From Alcanivorax sp. 1008 (GTDB lineage Bacteria; Pseudomonadota; Gammaproteobacteria; Pseudomonadales; Alcanivoracaceae), in NCBI RefSeq assembly GCF_020667895.1, contig NZ_JAFMPS010000002.1:475129-539128 (forward strand): a DNA stretch of 64,000 nucleotides. Reading direction: 5' to 3'. The position numbers and the translations under genes are program-made. The notes below the pieces were generated by a model. That model was given only the letters and a program-made list of their open reading frames with translations, was not told the DNA's origin and did no database searches. Below are positions 47,014 to 55,580 of the stretch, one piece after another. Numbering within the stretch: position 1 is the first letter of the stretch; the number at the start of each line of letters is the position of its first letter.

Positions 47014-47312
47014 TTTGAGGCAATGCTCGCGCTGAGCCATATAGTATTAAAAAGAATATGCAGCAGTATCGGCACAAACAGATTGCCATAGCGCTCCCGG
47101 AAATGACCAAGTAGCAGAGAGGGAATCAGTACAGAAGCAGCCCAGAAAGGCGTCTGATGAACCAAGTGCAGGCAGGCAAACATAGCTGAAGCAAGCATAT
47201 TTGCCCGACTGATACCAAAGTGTCGGACAGCCATCTTCTGTCGTCTGAGAAGCGCCCCCTGTATCACGCCACGGAAAAGTAACTCCTCCACCACTGGGTA
47301 AAGCAATACCAC
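47010..47312 (-). pseudogene. Truncated CPBP (CAAX-type) intramembrane protease remnant
   Basis: A 100-residue frame holding the C-terminal part of an ABI/CPBP glutamic protease: EELLFRG starting at residue 9, CLHLVHQ near 47 and ILLHILFNT near 83 are the three catalytic motifs. The first membrane helices that normally precede EExxxR are missing, and the GTG start at 47312 has no ribosome site. The frame upstream meets a stop after about 60 bases. This suggests a gene that lost its 5' end by deletion. Some CPBP proteases act in C-terminal protein-sorting systems such as JDVT-CTERM; the resemblance is by eye. Confidence 0.65.
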
Positions 47313-47320
47313 ATTAAAGG

Positions 47321-47938
47321 TTAGCCAAAGACTGTTGGTAACGCAGCCAGTTCTTCGCCACCATCTTCAGCAAGATCTTTTACGCCTTTATAGCGAACGT
47401 CCTTCAGGCCAAGGTCGAACACCAGATCAATTGGCACATCAGGCTCCGTGACCACCAGCTTATAACGTTTTGAGCTGCCCTCAGGGTCGCTGCAGGTCTC
47501 GGGCACGATGGTTCCCGGGAACAGCGTTGACTCACGCTCGCCCGACGCCATGATGCAATTGTTCACCGGGAAATCGAAATCATCGGTGACCACCTGGAGG
47601 CCGGGTGCGCGGCCGCTACCGTCATCCAGCTCCCAGAAAATGTAGCCTACAGATCCAATGCCGTAGTGATCGACAAACGGGTCAAAGGTATCCCAGTCGA
47701 TCAGGTCAGCATCACGAGTCGTCTGGTCCGGGTAGATGAAAGTTTTGCCGGTGGCGCCGGAAATGCCATCAACGGTCTGGGTATTAATGTTATTCCACTC
47801 GGTGAGCTGGGGTACGGGCACGTCCACATAAGTACTGGGAATTGGCTCAACCGCAAAAGAGGGATTAATAATCATGCCGGCGGTTAGCACAGCCACCGCC
47901 TTACGCGACGCGCTGCGCCGGAATCTTGCAACGGACAT
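47321..47938 (-). pseudogene. Secreted protein of unknown family, probably 3'-truncated
   Basis: A 205-residue frame with a clear signal peptide (about 1-29, ending SFA) followed by an acidic, aromatic-rich domain (for example GSVGYIFWELDDGS near residue 96). There are two Cys residues. It ends eight bases before the truncated CPBP protease frame, without the tail or sorting signal that such surface proteins often carry. It looks like the first part of a larger secreted protein whose end was removed by the same deletion. I do not recognise the domain with certainty. A short complete protein remains possible. Confidence 0.55.
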
Positions 47939-48154
47939 CTATCAGCTCCTTGGATGATGGATTCTCCGACTCCTGAAGCGCTATCAGGGACAGCCGGGGG
48001 ATTTACACCTTCCAAGTCTGCATTCAAATTCAGGGGAGGCTGGTGACATAAATCAATTTCCCTGTGAGAGAAATCGATGTAAATGAGAACAATTAACACA
48101 TACCCCCATCCCTATGCCGGAAGTGGGGAAAACCAGTCATCTGGACAGACTTAG
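47939..48154. other. Intergenic region without a recognisable gene
   Basis: A 216-base stretch upstream of the secreted-protein remnant and downstream of the FAA hydrolase. It is AT-richer between about 48045 and 48110 and probably carries the old promoter of the remnant gene. I see no RNA gene, repeat or convincing terminator. Confidence 0.5.
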
Positions 48155-48823
48155 TCAGCGACCGGTTACCTGCCCTTCAACTTTCAGCGTATTACCGAAT
48201 CGTGCGCGGAAATGATCGCCGGGATGTAGCGCTGCAACCCCGGGCGGAGTGCCTGTCAAAATGATATCGCCTGGTTCCAGAGTGAAAACGCGGCTCATTT
48301 CTGCCACCAGTTGGAAAATGGGAAACAGCATCTGTGTAGTGTTGCCGCGCTGGCGAAGTTCGCCATTCACTTCCAGAGAGATCTCGATCGACTGTTTCCA
48401 GGACACGCCCCGTGAATCAATAAAGCCCGACACCGGGCAGGCGCCATCAAAGGCTTTGGCTCGCTCCCACGGTTGGCCTTTGTTCTTCAGTTCGTTCTGA
48501 ATGTCCCGCAGGGTCAGGTCCAGACCAAGACCGAATCCGGCCATGCCCCAGCGAGCATCTTCAGCGTCACAATTCTGCAATTTTTCCCCAACCAGCAGTG
48601 CCATCTCGATTTCGTGATGCACTTCGCCCTGATCAACCGGAATAGAAAAAGAAGGCGCCATCGGCACCAGCGAGGTCGAGGGTTTGATAAACAGGATTGG
48701 TGAATCCGGTACTTCGTTGCCGAGCTCACGGGCATGTGCGGCGTAATTGCGGCCGACACAGACGACTTTGCCAACGGGAAGATCTATAGCGGAATCGTCA
48801 ATCCAGCGATGTACATAATTCAT
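48155..48823 (-). CDS. Fumarylacetoacetate hydrolase (FAH) family protein
   Basis: A 222-residue single-domain FAH protein of the YcgM/FahA type, which cleave acylpyruvates or decarboxylate related acids. VCVGRNYAAHARELGN near residue 21, the metal ligands in HHEIEMALLVG near 65-75, and ILTGTPPGVAAL near 195 are characteristic. The start is ATG 48823; a TTG further out is less likely. Its substrate cannot be set from sequence. It lies downstream of the FAD dehydrogenase across a REP element. Confidence 0.88.
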   Translation of the reverse strand: MNYVHRWIDDSAIDLPVGKVVCVGRNYAAHARELGNEVPDSPILFIKPSTSLVPMAPSFSIPVDQGEVHHEIEMALLVGEKLQNCDAEDARWGMAGFGLGLDLTLRDIQNELKNKGQPWERAKAFDGACPVSGFIDSRGVSWKQSIEISLEVNGELRQRGNTTQMLFPIFQLVAEMSRVFTLEPGDIILTGTPPGVAALHPGDHFRARFGNTLKVEGQVTGR

Positions 48824-48873
48824 GGGAGCTATTTCCAATTCCGGTGAAGATTACTGCCTCACTCAGTGAAGTG

Positions 48874-48896
48874 TCGCGGTTGAAGCCGCTCCTACA
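48874..48896 (-). repeat. Single REP element
   Basis: One 23-base REP on the minus strand, beginning TGTAGGAGCGGC and ending CCGCGA, as in the pair at 4958-5028; only the loop differs. Its TAG (plus-strand 48892-48894) is the stop codon of the FAD dehydrogenase gene. Confidence 0.85.
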
Positions 48897-50274
48897 GGTC
48901 GAAAATCTTCCCGGGATTCATGATGCCGTTGGGATCAAACGCCGCCTTCACTGCCTTCATCAGAGCGATCTCTTCGGGCGAACGGGAATAACCCAGATAG
49001 GCCTTTTTGGTTCGACCCACTCCGTGCTCGGCAGAGATCGAGCCGTTGTACTTCTCAACAATCTCGAACACCCACTTGGATACATTGTTGCAACGGGCAA
49101 AGAACTCCTCTTTCGGCAGATCCGCGGGCTTGAGGATATTCAGATGCATATTGCCGTCACCGATATGGCCGAACCAGACAATCTCAAAGTCCGGATAATT
49201 GGCCTGCACGATGGCATCCACTTCTTCAACAAAGTCCGGCACTTTGGCAACGGTGACGGAAATGTCATTTTTGTACGGGGTATAAATTGAAATGCTCTCG
49301 GAGATGCGCTCACGCAACTGCCACAACTGCGACGCCTGGGTCAGCGACTGACTCATCACCCCGTCCAGCACCCAGCCTTTTTCTACGCAGTCTTCGAATA
49401 GCGCCATGGCGTCGTTCATCACTCCGTCGGAGCTGCCTTCAAATTCCAGCAGACAGTAGAATGGCGCCTCGCCGTCAAACGGTCGCGCTACACCATGGGC
49501 CAGCACATGGGACATGGCCTTGTCTGAGAAAAACTCGAATGCGGTCAGGTCAATCTTTGACTGGAACGCATGCAGAATGCGCATCACTTCGCGGAAGCCC
49601 GGCGCGCCGAGGACCAGCACGGTCAGGTTGTCGGGCTGACGGGCCAGCTTCACCGTAGCTTCGACCACGAATCCCAGCGTGCCCTCCGAGCCGATCATCA
49701 GGTGGCGGAAGTCGTAACCAGTGGCATTTTTTGCCAGACCCTTGTTCAGGTCGAGCAGTTCGCCTTTGCCGGTGACCACTTTCAACCCGGTGATCCAGTC
49801 GCGGGTCATGCCATAGCGGATCACCTTGATGCCGCCGGCGTTGGTGCCGATATTGCCTCCAATATTGCTGGAGCCGGCGGAAGCGAAGTCCACCGGGTAG
49901 AACAGACCCTGTTGTTCGGCGAATTCCTGAAGCTGCTGGGTGATGACCCCTGGCTGTACGGTCACGGCCCGATCAAAAGGGCTGAAATCCAGCACCTTGT
50001 TCATTCGGTCGAACGCCACAACAACCTCGCCATCTGCCGCCACGGCCGCCGCCGACAGGCCAGTACGGCCACCGGACGGCACCAGCGCAATGCGGTGCTC
50101 ATTGGCCAGGCGAACAATGGCCTGCACCTCTTCGGTGCTCTCCGGCAGCAGCACGGCGGACGGTGCCGGTGCCCAGACCTTGGTCCAGTCCACGCCATAG
50201 CGCTTCAGGCTGTCTTCGTCAGTCAGGCATCGGGCGCCCAGCAGTGGGCGGAACAGGTCGGCAACAGCGGACAT
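48892..50274 (-). CDS. FAD-binding D-2-hydroxyglutarate dehydrogenase-like oxidase (GlcD family)
   Basis: A 460-residue FAD enzyme of the FAD_binding_4/FAD-oxidase C family. The FAD site has LVPSGGRTGLSAAAV near residue 60 and NIGGNIGTNAGGI near 134; the C-terminal substrate domain has HIGDGNMHLN near 374 and EHGVGRTKKAYL near 418. The gene diverges from serA. In Pseudomonas stutzeri a D-2-hydroxyglutarate dehydrogenase removes the D-2-HG that SerA makes from 2-oxoglutarate, so this is the most likely role. D-lactate or glycolate oxidation is the alternative. The stop codon lies in a REP. Confidence 0.85.
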   Translation of the reverse strand: MSAVADLFRPLLGARCLTDEDSLKRYGVDWTKVWAPAPSAVLLPESTEEVQAIVRLANEHRIALVPSGGRTGLSAAAVAADGEVVVAFDRMNKVLDFSPFDRAVTVQPGVITQQLQEFAEQQGLFYPVDFASAGSSNIGGNIGTNAGGIKVIRYGMTRDWITGLKVVTGKGELLDLNKGLAKNATGYDFRHLMIGSEGTLGFVVEATVKLARQPDNLTVLVLGAPGFREVMRILHAFQSKIDLTAFEFFSDKAMSHVLAHGVARPFDGEAPFYCLLEFEGSSDGVMNDAMALFEDCVEKGWVLDGVMSQSLTQASQLWQLRERISESISIYTPYKNDISVTVAKVPDFVEEVDAIVQANYPDFEIVWFGHIGDGNMHLNILKPADLPKEEFFARCNNVSKWVFEIVEKYNGSISAEHGVGRTKKAYLGYSRSPEEIALMKAVKAAFDPNGIMNPGKIFDL

Positions 50275-50392
50275 TGTCTTCTCCGGGAAAAATGCGGGAC
50301 CAATCGGTCACCAGTACCGCAGGACTGGCGTGATCCGGGGCGCGCTATGTTACCATACGCGCCCTCTTTTCCAGCTACCGGGCAGCTACTCC

Positions 50393-51622
50393 ATGGCCAA
50401 GACGTCTTTTGAAAAGGACAAGATCCGCATCGTGCTTCTTGAAGGCATTCATGAGTCCGCCGTGGAGCACATGAAGTCTCAGGGCTATACCAACATTGAG
50501 TCGATCAAATCGGCGCTGACAGGCGATGAGCTCAAGGCAAAGGTCCGTGACGCCCATGTCATTGGCATTCGTTCCCGCACCCAGCTCACCGAAGATGTAT
50601 TTGACGCGGCAGAGAAGCTGATGGCGGTGGGCTGCTTCTGTATCGGCACCAATCAGGTTGACCTCGATGCGGCCTTGGTGCGCGGCGTGCCGGTATTCAA
50701 CGCGCCCTACTCCAATACCCGTTCGGTAGCCGAGCTGATCATCGCCCACATCATCAATCTGATGCGTGGCATCGCTGAGCGTAATGCTTCCTGCCACCGC
50801 GGTGGCTGGTTGAAAAACGCCAAGGACAGCTACGAGATCCGTGGCAAAAAACTGGGCATTGTCGGGTATGGCAACATCGGCTCGCAGGTTTCGGTAATGG
50901 CCGAGTCCATGGGCATGAAGGTATTTTTCTACGATACCGTCACCAAGCTGCCGCTGGGTAACGCCACCCAGATACAGTCGCTCGACGAGCTGCTGGGCAT
51001 GTGTGATGTGATCAGCCTGCACGTCCCTGATACCGCGGAAACCCGCTGGATGATCAAGGAGCCGCAGATCCGCGCCATGAAGAAAGGCAGCTACCTGATC
51101 AACTACGCCCGTGGCAAAGTAGTGGATATTGATGCGTTGGCGGCGGCCATCAAGGACCGTCACTTGCTCGGTGCGGCCATCGACGTATTCCCGGAAGAGC
51201 CGAAATCCAATGACGACGAGTTTATTTCACCGCTGCGTGAGTTCGATAACGTCATTCTGACCCCGCATGTGGGGGGCTCCACTCAGGAAGCGCAGGAAAA
51301 TATCGGTGCTGAAGTGGCAGAGAAGCTGGTGCGCTATTCTGACAACGGCTCCACCCTAAGTGCGGTGAATTTTCCGGAAGTGGCGCTGCCCTCTCATCCG
51401 GATATGCATCGTCTACTGCATATCCACAAGAACGTTCCTGGTGTGCTTAGCCAGATCAACAGCGTGTTTGCTGAAAACGGCATCAATATTTGCGGCCAGT
51501 ACCTGCAGACTAACGCCAAAATAGGTTATGTAGTAATTGACGTGGAATCGGGCTATAGCCAGCTGGCGCTGGAAAAGCTACGCGATATCGAAGGCACCAT
51601 TCGTAGTCGTGTGTTGTTCTGA
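50393..51622 (+). CDS. serA: D-3-phosphoglycerate dehydrogenase SerA
   Basis: A 409-residue NAD enzyme for the first committed step of serine synthesis. GIVGYGNIGSQV near residue 160 is the NAD-binding loop, NYARGKVVD near 240 and HVGGSTQEAQENI near 293 belong to the catalytic domain. A C-terminal ACT domain (about 335-409) should bind serine as feedback inhibitor. ATG 50393 gives a protein the same size as E. coli SerA (410). It diverges from the D-2-HG dehydrogenase-like gene across 118 bases. Confidence 0.95.
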   Translation: MAKTSFEKDKIRIVLLEGIHESAVEHMKSQGYTNIESIKSALTGDELKAKVRDAHVIGIRSRTQLTEDVFDAAEKLMAVGCFCIGTNQVDLDAALVRGVPVFNAPYSNTRSVAELIIAHIINLMRGIAERNASCHRGGWLKNAKDSYEIRGKKLGIVGYGNIGSQVSVMAESMGMKVFFYDTVTKLPLGNATQIQSLDELLGMCDVISLHVPDTAETRWMIKEPQIRAMKKGSYLINYARGKVVDIDALAAAIKDRHLLGAAIDVFPEEPKSNDDEFISPLREFDNVILTPHVGGSTQEAQENIGAEVAEKLVRYSDNGSTLSAVNFPEVALPSHPDMHRLLHIHKNVPGVLSQINSVFAENGINICGQYLQTNAKIGYVVIDVESGYSQLALEKLRDIEGTIRSRVLF

Positions 51623-51631
51623 TTTGCGCCC

Positions 51632-51655
51632 GCCCGGCGCCTCTGCGCGCCGGGC
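51632..51655 (+). terminator. GC-rich hairpin after serA
   Basis: A perfect nine-base stem (51632-51640 with 51647-51655) with a six-base loop, ten bases after the serA stop. There is no T run directly after, so it is a weaker candidate. Confidence 0.55.
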
Positions 51656-51781
51656 CTCCAAAGTTTGTGTCTCTGTCTGCCCCCATAACCGACTGGCACC
51701 CTGCCGGAGCCTGCCTTAGTATCGGTCGGTATCGTATTTGTTTGATACTTAATGACTGATGTTTGCCTTTAGGGGGAGTCC

Positions 51782-53134
51782 ATGGAGCTGAGGATGCTGG
51801 CTTTGCCAGTGATGGCGGTCTGGTTGACGGGATGCGCGTCCGTATTCACCAGTTATCCGGCTCAGGCCGACAAATGGATGGTGTCTTACCAGAACGGTCA
51901 GACAGAGGCCCTTGTTACCGAACTAACTCCGAAGCTGGAGGACAACGACGGTTTGCTTTACGGCCTGGAGCTGGGCCGTCTGGCTCAGTTGGGAGGCAGT
52001 CCAGAGGCCAGTAAAGCCGGTTTTGAGGCTGCTTTCCTGCGCTTTGACCAGATTGACGAGCAGGCCAAGCTACGCGCTGGCGCAGCCGTCAGTGGCGCCG
52101 GTGCCATGCTCACCAATGACAATGCCATTCCCTATGAAGGCAAGGACTACGAGAGAATCTTTGCTCATTCCTATCAGGCCCTTAACTACCTCAAGCTCGG
52201 TGATGCAGAAGGCGCCGGGGTTGAACTGCGCCGCGCTAACCTTGAGCAGACGGTGGCGGCGGACCGAAGAGCCAAGGAAGTCGACAAGGCTGAGGAAGAA
52301 GCCCAACAGCAAGACGTCGACCTGAGTCAGCACGAAGGCAGCTTTGCCGGCCTGAATCAAGCCGCTGGCCGGGTTAAGAGCTCCTTCCAGAATGCCTATA
52401 CCTTCTATCTTTCGGCGGTTTTTTGGGAGGCGTCCCGGGATTACAACGCTGCCCTCGTTGATTTGAAGCGCGCCTATGAGATTAATCCGGATGCCGTGTT
52501 TATCGAAGAAGATATTCGCCGGGTCCAGCGCCGTATGGGGGATCGCGTTCAGGCACAGATGCCGGGCCGCGACGAGGGCAGCCTGGTGGTCCTGTTCGAA
52601 CAGGGCCGGGTTCAGCCTAAACGGGAGATCAGCCTGCCGGTTCCAACCATTCACGGCGCCTTTGCTGTGGCCTTTCCAACCTATGACCCTACGGATATGG
52701 TCGCTGCCGTGCCGCTGACTGTTACCGATGCGGACGGTGCCGGAGTGCTGCGCACTCAGGTGATTGCCGAGGTGGGCGCCATGGCCGCTCGCAGTCTGCG
52801 TGAAGACCTGCCTCGCATGATCGTCCGCCAGACCCTGCGTGCCGCTACTAAGTACGCCGCCCAGAAACAGGCTAATGACGCCAGCCCGCTGGCCGGCTTT
52901 GCAACTAATATCTATAACCTGGTGTCTGAACGGGCAGACCTGCGCAGCTGGTTGACCCTGCCGATGTATGTTCAGGCAGGCCGCTCCATTGTGCCAGCAG
53001 GAGAAAAACAGATTATGCTGTCTGGAGCCGGAGTGAATCAGGCGCTGGATATTTCCGTCTCTCCGGGCGGAACGACCGTTGTCCGAGTAATCACCACTGG
53101 CGGGGTGCCGGTGGTAGAAACTTACCGATTGTAA
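51782..53134 (+). CDS. COG3014 family lipoprotein
   Basis: A 450-residue lipoprotein. The lipobox LTGC puts the lipidated Cys near residue 18. The next part (about 25-270) is helical and TPR-like, with YERIFAHSYQALNYLKLGD near 125 and YTFYLSAVFWEA near 205. A C-terminal beta-rich part follows. COG3014 proteins occur in many gammaproteobacteria and have no assigned function. It starts a four-gene cluster with YcfL, LpoB and an FlgT-like protein. A GGGGGAG site precedes the ATG. Confidence 0.85.
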   Translation: MELRMLALPVMAVWLTGCASVFTSYPAQADKWMVSYQNGQTEALVTELTPKLEDNDGLLYGLELGRLAQLGGSPEASKAGFEAAFLRFDQIDEQAKLRAGAAVSGAGAMLTNDNAIPYEGKDYERIFAHSYQALNYLKLGDAEGAGVELRRANLEQTVAADRRAKEVDKAEEEAQQQDVDLSQHEGSFAGLNQAAGRVKSSFQNAYTFYLSAVFWEASRDYNAALVDLKRAYEINPDAVFIEEDIRRVQRRMGDRVQAQMPGRDEGSLVVLFEQGRVQPKREISLPVPTIHGAFAVAFPTYDPTDMVAAVPLTVTDADGAGVLRTQVIAEVGAMAARSLREDLPRMIVRQTLRAATKYAAQKQANDASPLAGFATNIYNLVSERADLRSWLTLPMYVQAGRSIVPAGEKQIMLSGAGVNQALDISVSPGGTTVVRVITTGGVPVVETYRL

Positions 53135-53145
53135 GGAGTGCAGTG

Positions 53146-53544
53146 ATGAAGAAATGGCTGATTTTGTTGGCGTTGCCACTGGTGTTGACGCTGACGGGTT
53201 GTTCGGCAAGCAACATGTCTGCGATTGAAGAACAGGACGACGGCAGCCGTGCAACTTATCTGAAGTCGAACAACTCGGTATTGTACAGCCGCTTGGGTGT
53301 GCGTGATCCGAAAATGACCAATGCGGGTGATCTGCTACGTGCGCAGGCAACCCTGGAGAACCGTTGGAAGTTCAAGCTCGACTTCCAGTACAAGATCAAG
53401 TGGTTCAGTGCGGATGGTTTTGAAATTGCCCCAGACAGTCGTCCCTGGACTACCGTGATGATGCCGGGTCGTACCCAGCTGAATGTTCAGGCCACTGCGC
53501 CCAACCCAACTGCAACCCGCTTTGAAATCTGGGTTCAGGAATAA
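53146..53544 (+). CDS. YcfL family lipoprotein (DUF1425)
   Basis: A 132-residue lipoprotein with the lipobox LTGC near residue 19, then a small beta-sandwich domain matching DUF1425/YcfL. E. coli ycfL is next to lpoB (ycfM), and the same order holds here. ATG 53146 is preferred to the GTG one codon earlier. Function unknown; association with LpoB is inferred from gene order. Confidence 0.85.
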   Translation: MKKWLILLALPLVLTLTGCSASNMSAIEEQDDGSRATYLKSNNSVLYSRLGVRDPKMTNAGDLLRAQATLENRWKFKLDFQYKIKWFSADGFEIAPDSRPWTTVMMPGRTQLNVQATAPNPTATRFEIWVQE

Positions 53545-53576
53545 TTGACTAGCACTAACTATAGAAGGAACGAGAC

Positions 53577-54167
53577 ATGAAAAAGGTATGGCTTGCTGCA
53601 GTGCTTGCTTTGGCCTCGGTAATTTCCGGTTGCGCCTCCGTTGAATATGGCGATGCCACAGCATCTGAAACCGTTACCACCGGATTTGGTTCTACTGATC
53701 TGCAGATGATCGCCTCCAAGATGGTCGATGATGTACTGGCTTTCCCGCCAGTAGTGCAGATTACTGCCCAGCGTCGCCCGGTAATGTTTGTTGATCGAAT
53801 CAAAAACAAAACCACTGAGCACATCGATCTGGAATCAGTAACCGATACCATCGAAAGCAAGCTGATCAACTCTGGAAAGTTTCGTTTTGTTGATATGAGC
53901 GTCGTAGATCGGGTTCGTCAGCAGCTGGAATACCAGCGTGATAGCGGCATGGTCGATGACCAGCAGGCTATGGTGATGGGTCGTCAGATCGGCGCTGAAT
54001 ATATGCTGTATGGCAATATGTCCAGCATCGTCAAGCGCGACGGCAATACCAAGGACGTGTACTACAAGTTCACTCTGAAGATGTTGCATCTGGAAACCGG
54101 CATTATCGAATGGTCCGGCGAGAAAGAAATTCGCAAGTCGAAGAAAGGCGGCTGGATCGGTCTCTGA
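53577..54167 (+). CDS. lpoB: Penicillin-binding protein activator LpoB
   Basis: A 196-residue outer-membrane lipoprotein with the lipobox ISGC near residue 19. After a short linker comes the LpoB/CsgG-like domain, with PVMFVDRIKNKTTEHID near 63 and GAEYMLYGNMSSI near 140. In E. coli LpoB spans the periplasm to stimulate PBP1b. The linker here is short, so its reach may differ. It sits between YcfL and an FlgT-like gene and is followed by a terminator. Confidence 0.88.
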   Translation: MKKVWLAAVLALASVISGCASVEYGDATASETVTTGFGSTDLQMIASKMVDDVLAFPPVVQITAQRRPVMFVDRIKNKTTEHIDLESVTDTIESKLINSGKFRFVDMSVVDRVRQQLEYQRDSGMVDDQQAMVMGRQIGAEYMLYGNMSSIVKRDGNTKDVYYKFTLKMLHLETGIIEWSGEKEIRKSKKGGWIGL

Positions 54168-54185
54168 TCCTGCTGGCGGAATGGG

Positions 54186-54209
54186 AAAGGGCGGCGTGGC
54201 CGCCTTTTT
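54186..54209 (+). terminator. Terminator after lpoB
   Basis: GGCGGC (54190-54195) pairs with GCCGCC (54199-54204) around GTG, followed by five Ts. It ends lpoB, and may allow partial read-through to the FlgT-like gene 20 bases on. Confidence 0.75.
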
Positions 54210-54228
54210 CATCTAAGGGAGAGGTGCG

Positions 54229-55521
54229 ATGAAAAATGTAATCCATGCTTTGGTGGGCGCTTTGCTTGTATTGCTTACTTTGCCCGCATTGGCTGCCAGC
54301 ACTACGGTGCCGGCCCGTGGTGAGGGGTTCGGCAATACTGCAGATCTGGCGGTGGGAAATGCTCTGGTTGAGGCTGTCCGTCAGGCTGGCGGCGTAACAG
54401 TTGCACTTGATCCAAATTTCCGTCGTGAAGTGCATGAGTTTGTTATGCAGCAAAAAGGTGATGCGGTGGTGTGGGAAAGTCATTCCACCAGCGTGCCGGA
54501 GCCGCAGATTCCAACACTGGGTAATGTGAAGTCCTACAAGGTCACGTCAGTTGAGCGTCAGGATGAGAAGTTGTGGCGTGCCGTGGTAGAGGCGGAAGTG
54601 CTGGTATATAAGTCGGTACTTGGTGATCGCACTAACTTGCCATCTATTGCCGTTGAGACCTTTGGCTCGACCAAGTCGCACTTTAACCTGAACAAGGACA
54701 AAGTCGTTGCGCTTTCAGTGCTGCCGCAGCTACGTGCAGAGCTGATTGATGCGTTAACTCAGTCCGGCCGTTTCCGCGTGCTTGACCGTGATTTTAATGC
54801 TGCCATCGTCCGCGAAAACACGATATTGCAGAACACTCTGGATCCTGTGGAGAAGGCCAAGCAAGCCCGTGAACTCGGCGCCGATATGATTGTTGTTGGC
54901 CTGGTCGAGGACTTCAGTGTTGGCACCGGAAAACGGGCTTTTTATGGAGCCAAGTTCAGTGATTTCCGGCCCCGCTTTCGGGTTCGTTACCGGGTGATCG
55001 AAACCGCCACCCGGGAAGTGGTGTGGAGCAGCACCTTTGTCTATGAGGCGCCAGAGGATTTGCTGCGCGAGCGTTATATCGGCATTGAGCGGGACTACCC
55101 CAATGAGCCGGAGCAATATGCTTACGCTATCTATCCCGATATTGCCCGAGCAATAAGCGGCGAGATAATTGATACGCTTTATCCGGTTCAGATTATCAAT
55201 GTGGAAAGTGCAGAAGCCGTGTATGTCAGCCAAGGCTCTGGGCGCATGGCTGCTGGTGATACCTTCCATGTTCATCGCCGCGGCAAGACTATCAAGGACC
55301 CGGACACGGGCTTTGATGTCAAACTGGAAACCGAGTCGCTGGCCAAACTGGAGATCGTGTCTGTTGCCCAGGGATACGGAATTGCCAAGGTTATTGAGGG
55401 TGAGGCTGGCGCCCTGAGCAACGGTGACGTCCTGCGTCGCGCTGTTGCGGTGATGCCAGAAAAGAATCTGCCACCCCGTCGGGAAACTCCGGGGTCATCG
55501 GATGCACCGATCAAGTGGTAG
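54229..55521 (+). CDS. FlgT/CsgG-like exported protein
   Basis: A 430-residue exported protein with a Sec signal peptide (about 1-23, ending ALA). It has three parts like Vibrio FlgT: an N-domain (about 28-115), a central CsgG/LpoB-like domain with GRFRVLDRDFNAAI near 178, and a C-terminal domain (about 320-415) with MAAGDTFHVHRRG near 343. It is not a lipoprotein. No flagellar gene is nearby, so a flagellar role is not supported here. With LpoB upstream a role in envelope assembly is suggested. Confidence 0.78.
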   Translation: MKNVIHALVGALLVLLTLPALAASTTVPARGEGFGNTADLAVGNALVEAVRQAGGVTVALDPNFRREVHEFVMQQKGDAVVWESHSTSVPEPQIPTLGNVKSYKVTSVERQDEKLWRAVVEAEVLVYKSVLGDRTNLPSIAVETFGSTKSHFNLNKDKVVALSVLPQLRAELIDALTQSGRFRVLDRDFNAAIVRENTILQNTLDPVEKAKQARELGADMIVVGLVEDFSVGTGKRAFYGAKFSDFRPRFRVRYRVIETATREVVWSSTFVYEAPEDLLRERYIGIERDYPNEPEQYAYAIYPDIARAISGEIIDTLYPVQIINVESAEAVYVSQGSGRMAAGDTFHVHRRGKTIKDPDTGFDVKLETESLAKLEIVSVAQGYGIAKVIEGEAGALSNGDVLRRAVAVMPEKNLPPRRETPGSSDAPIKW

Positions 55522-55540
55522 TGTAGGAACGCATCAGCTG

Positions 55541-55569
55541 AAAAAAGCCCGGCATTGCCGGGCTTTTTT
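55541..55569. terminator. Strong bidirectional terminator
   Basis: A perfect 13-base stem (55541-55553 with 55557-55569), including six A-T pairs, around an ATT loop, lies between the FlgT-like gene and the convergent hydrolase. It should work on both strands. Confidence 0.92.
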
Positions 55570-55580
55570 ATCTGCTGAAA

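Noticed and set aside
49570..50412. A 280-codon open frame antisense to the FAD dehydrogenase
   Set aside because: It shadows a protein with intact FAD motifs and runs across the serA promoter region.
52070..53350. A 426-codon open frame antisense to the COG3014 gene and YcfL
   Set aside because: It spans two genes with clear lipoboxes on the other strand and its predicted protein has no coherent motif.
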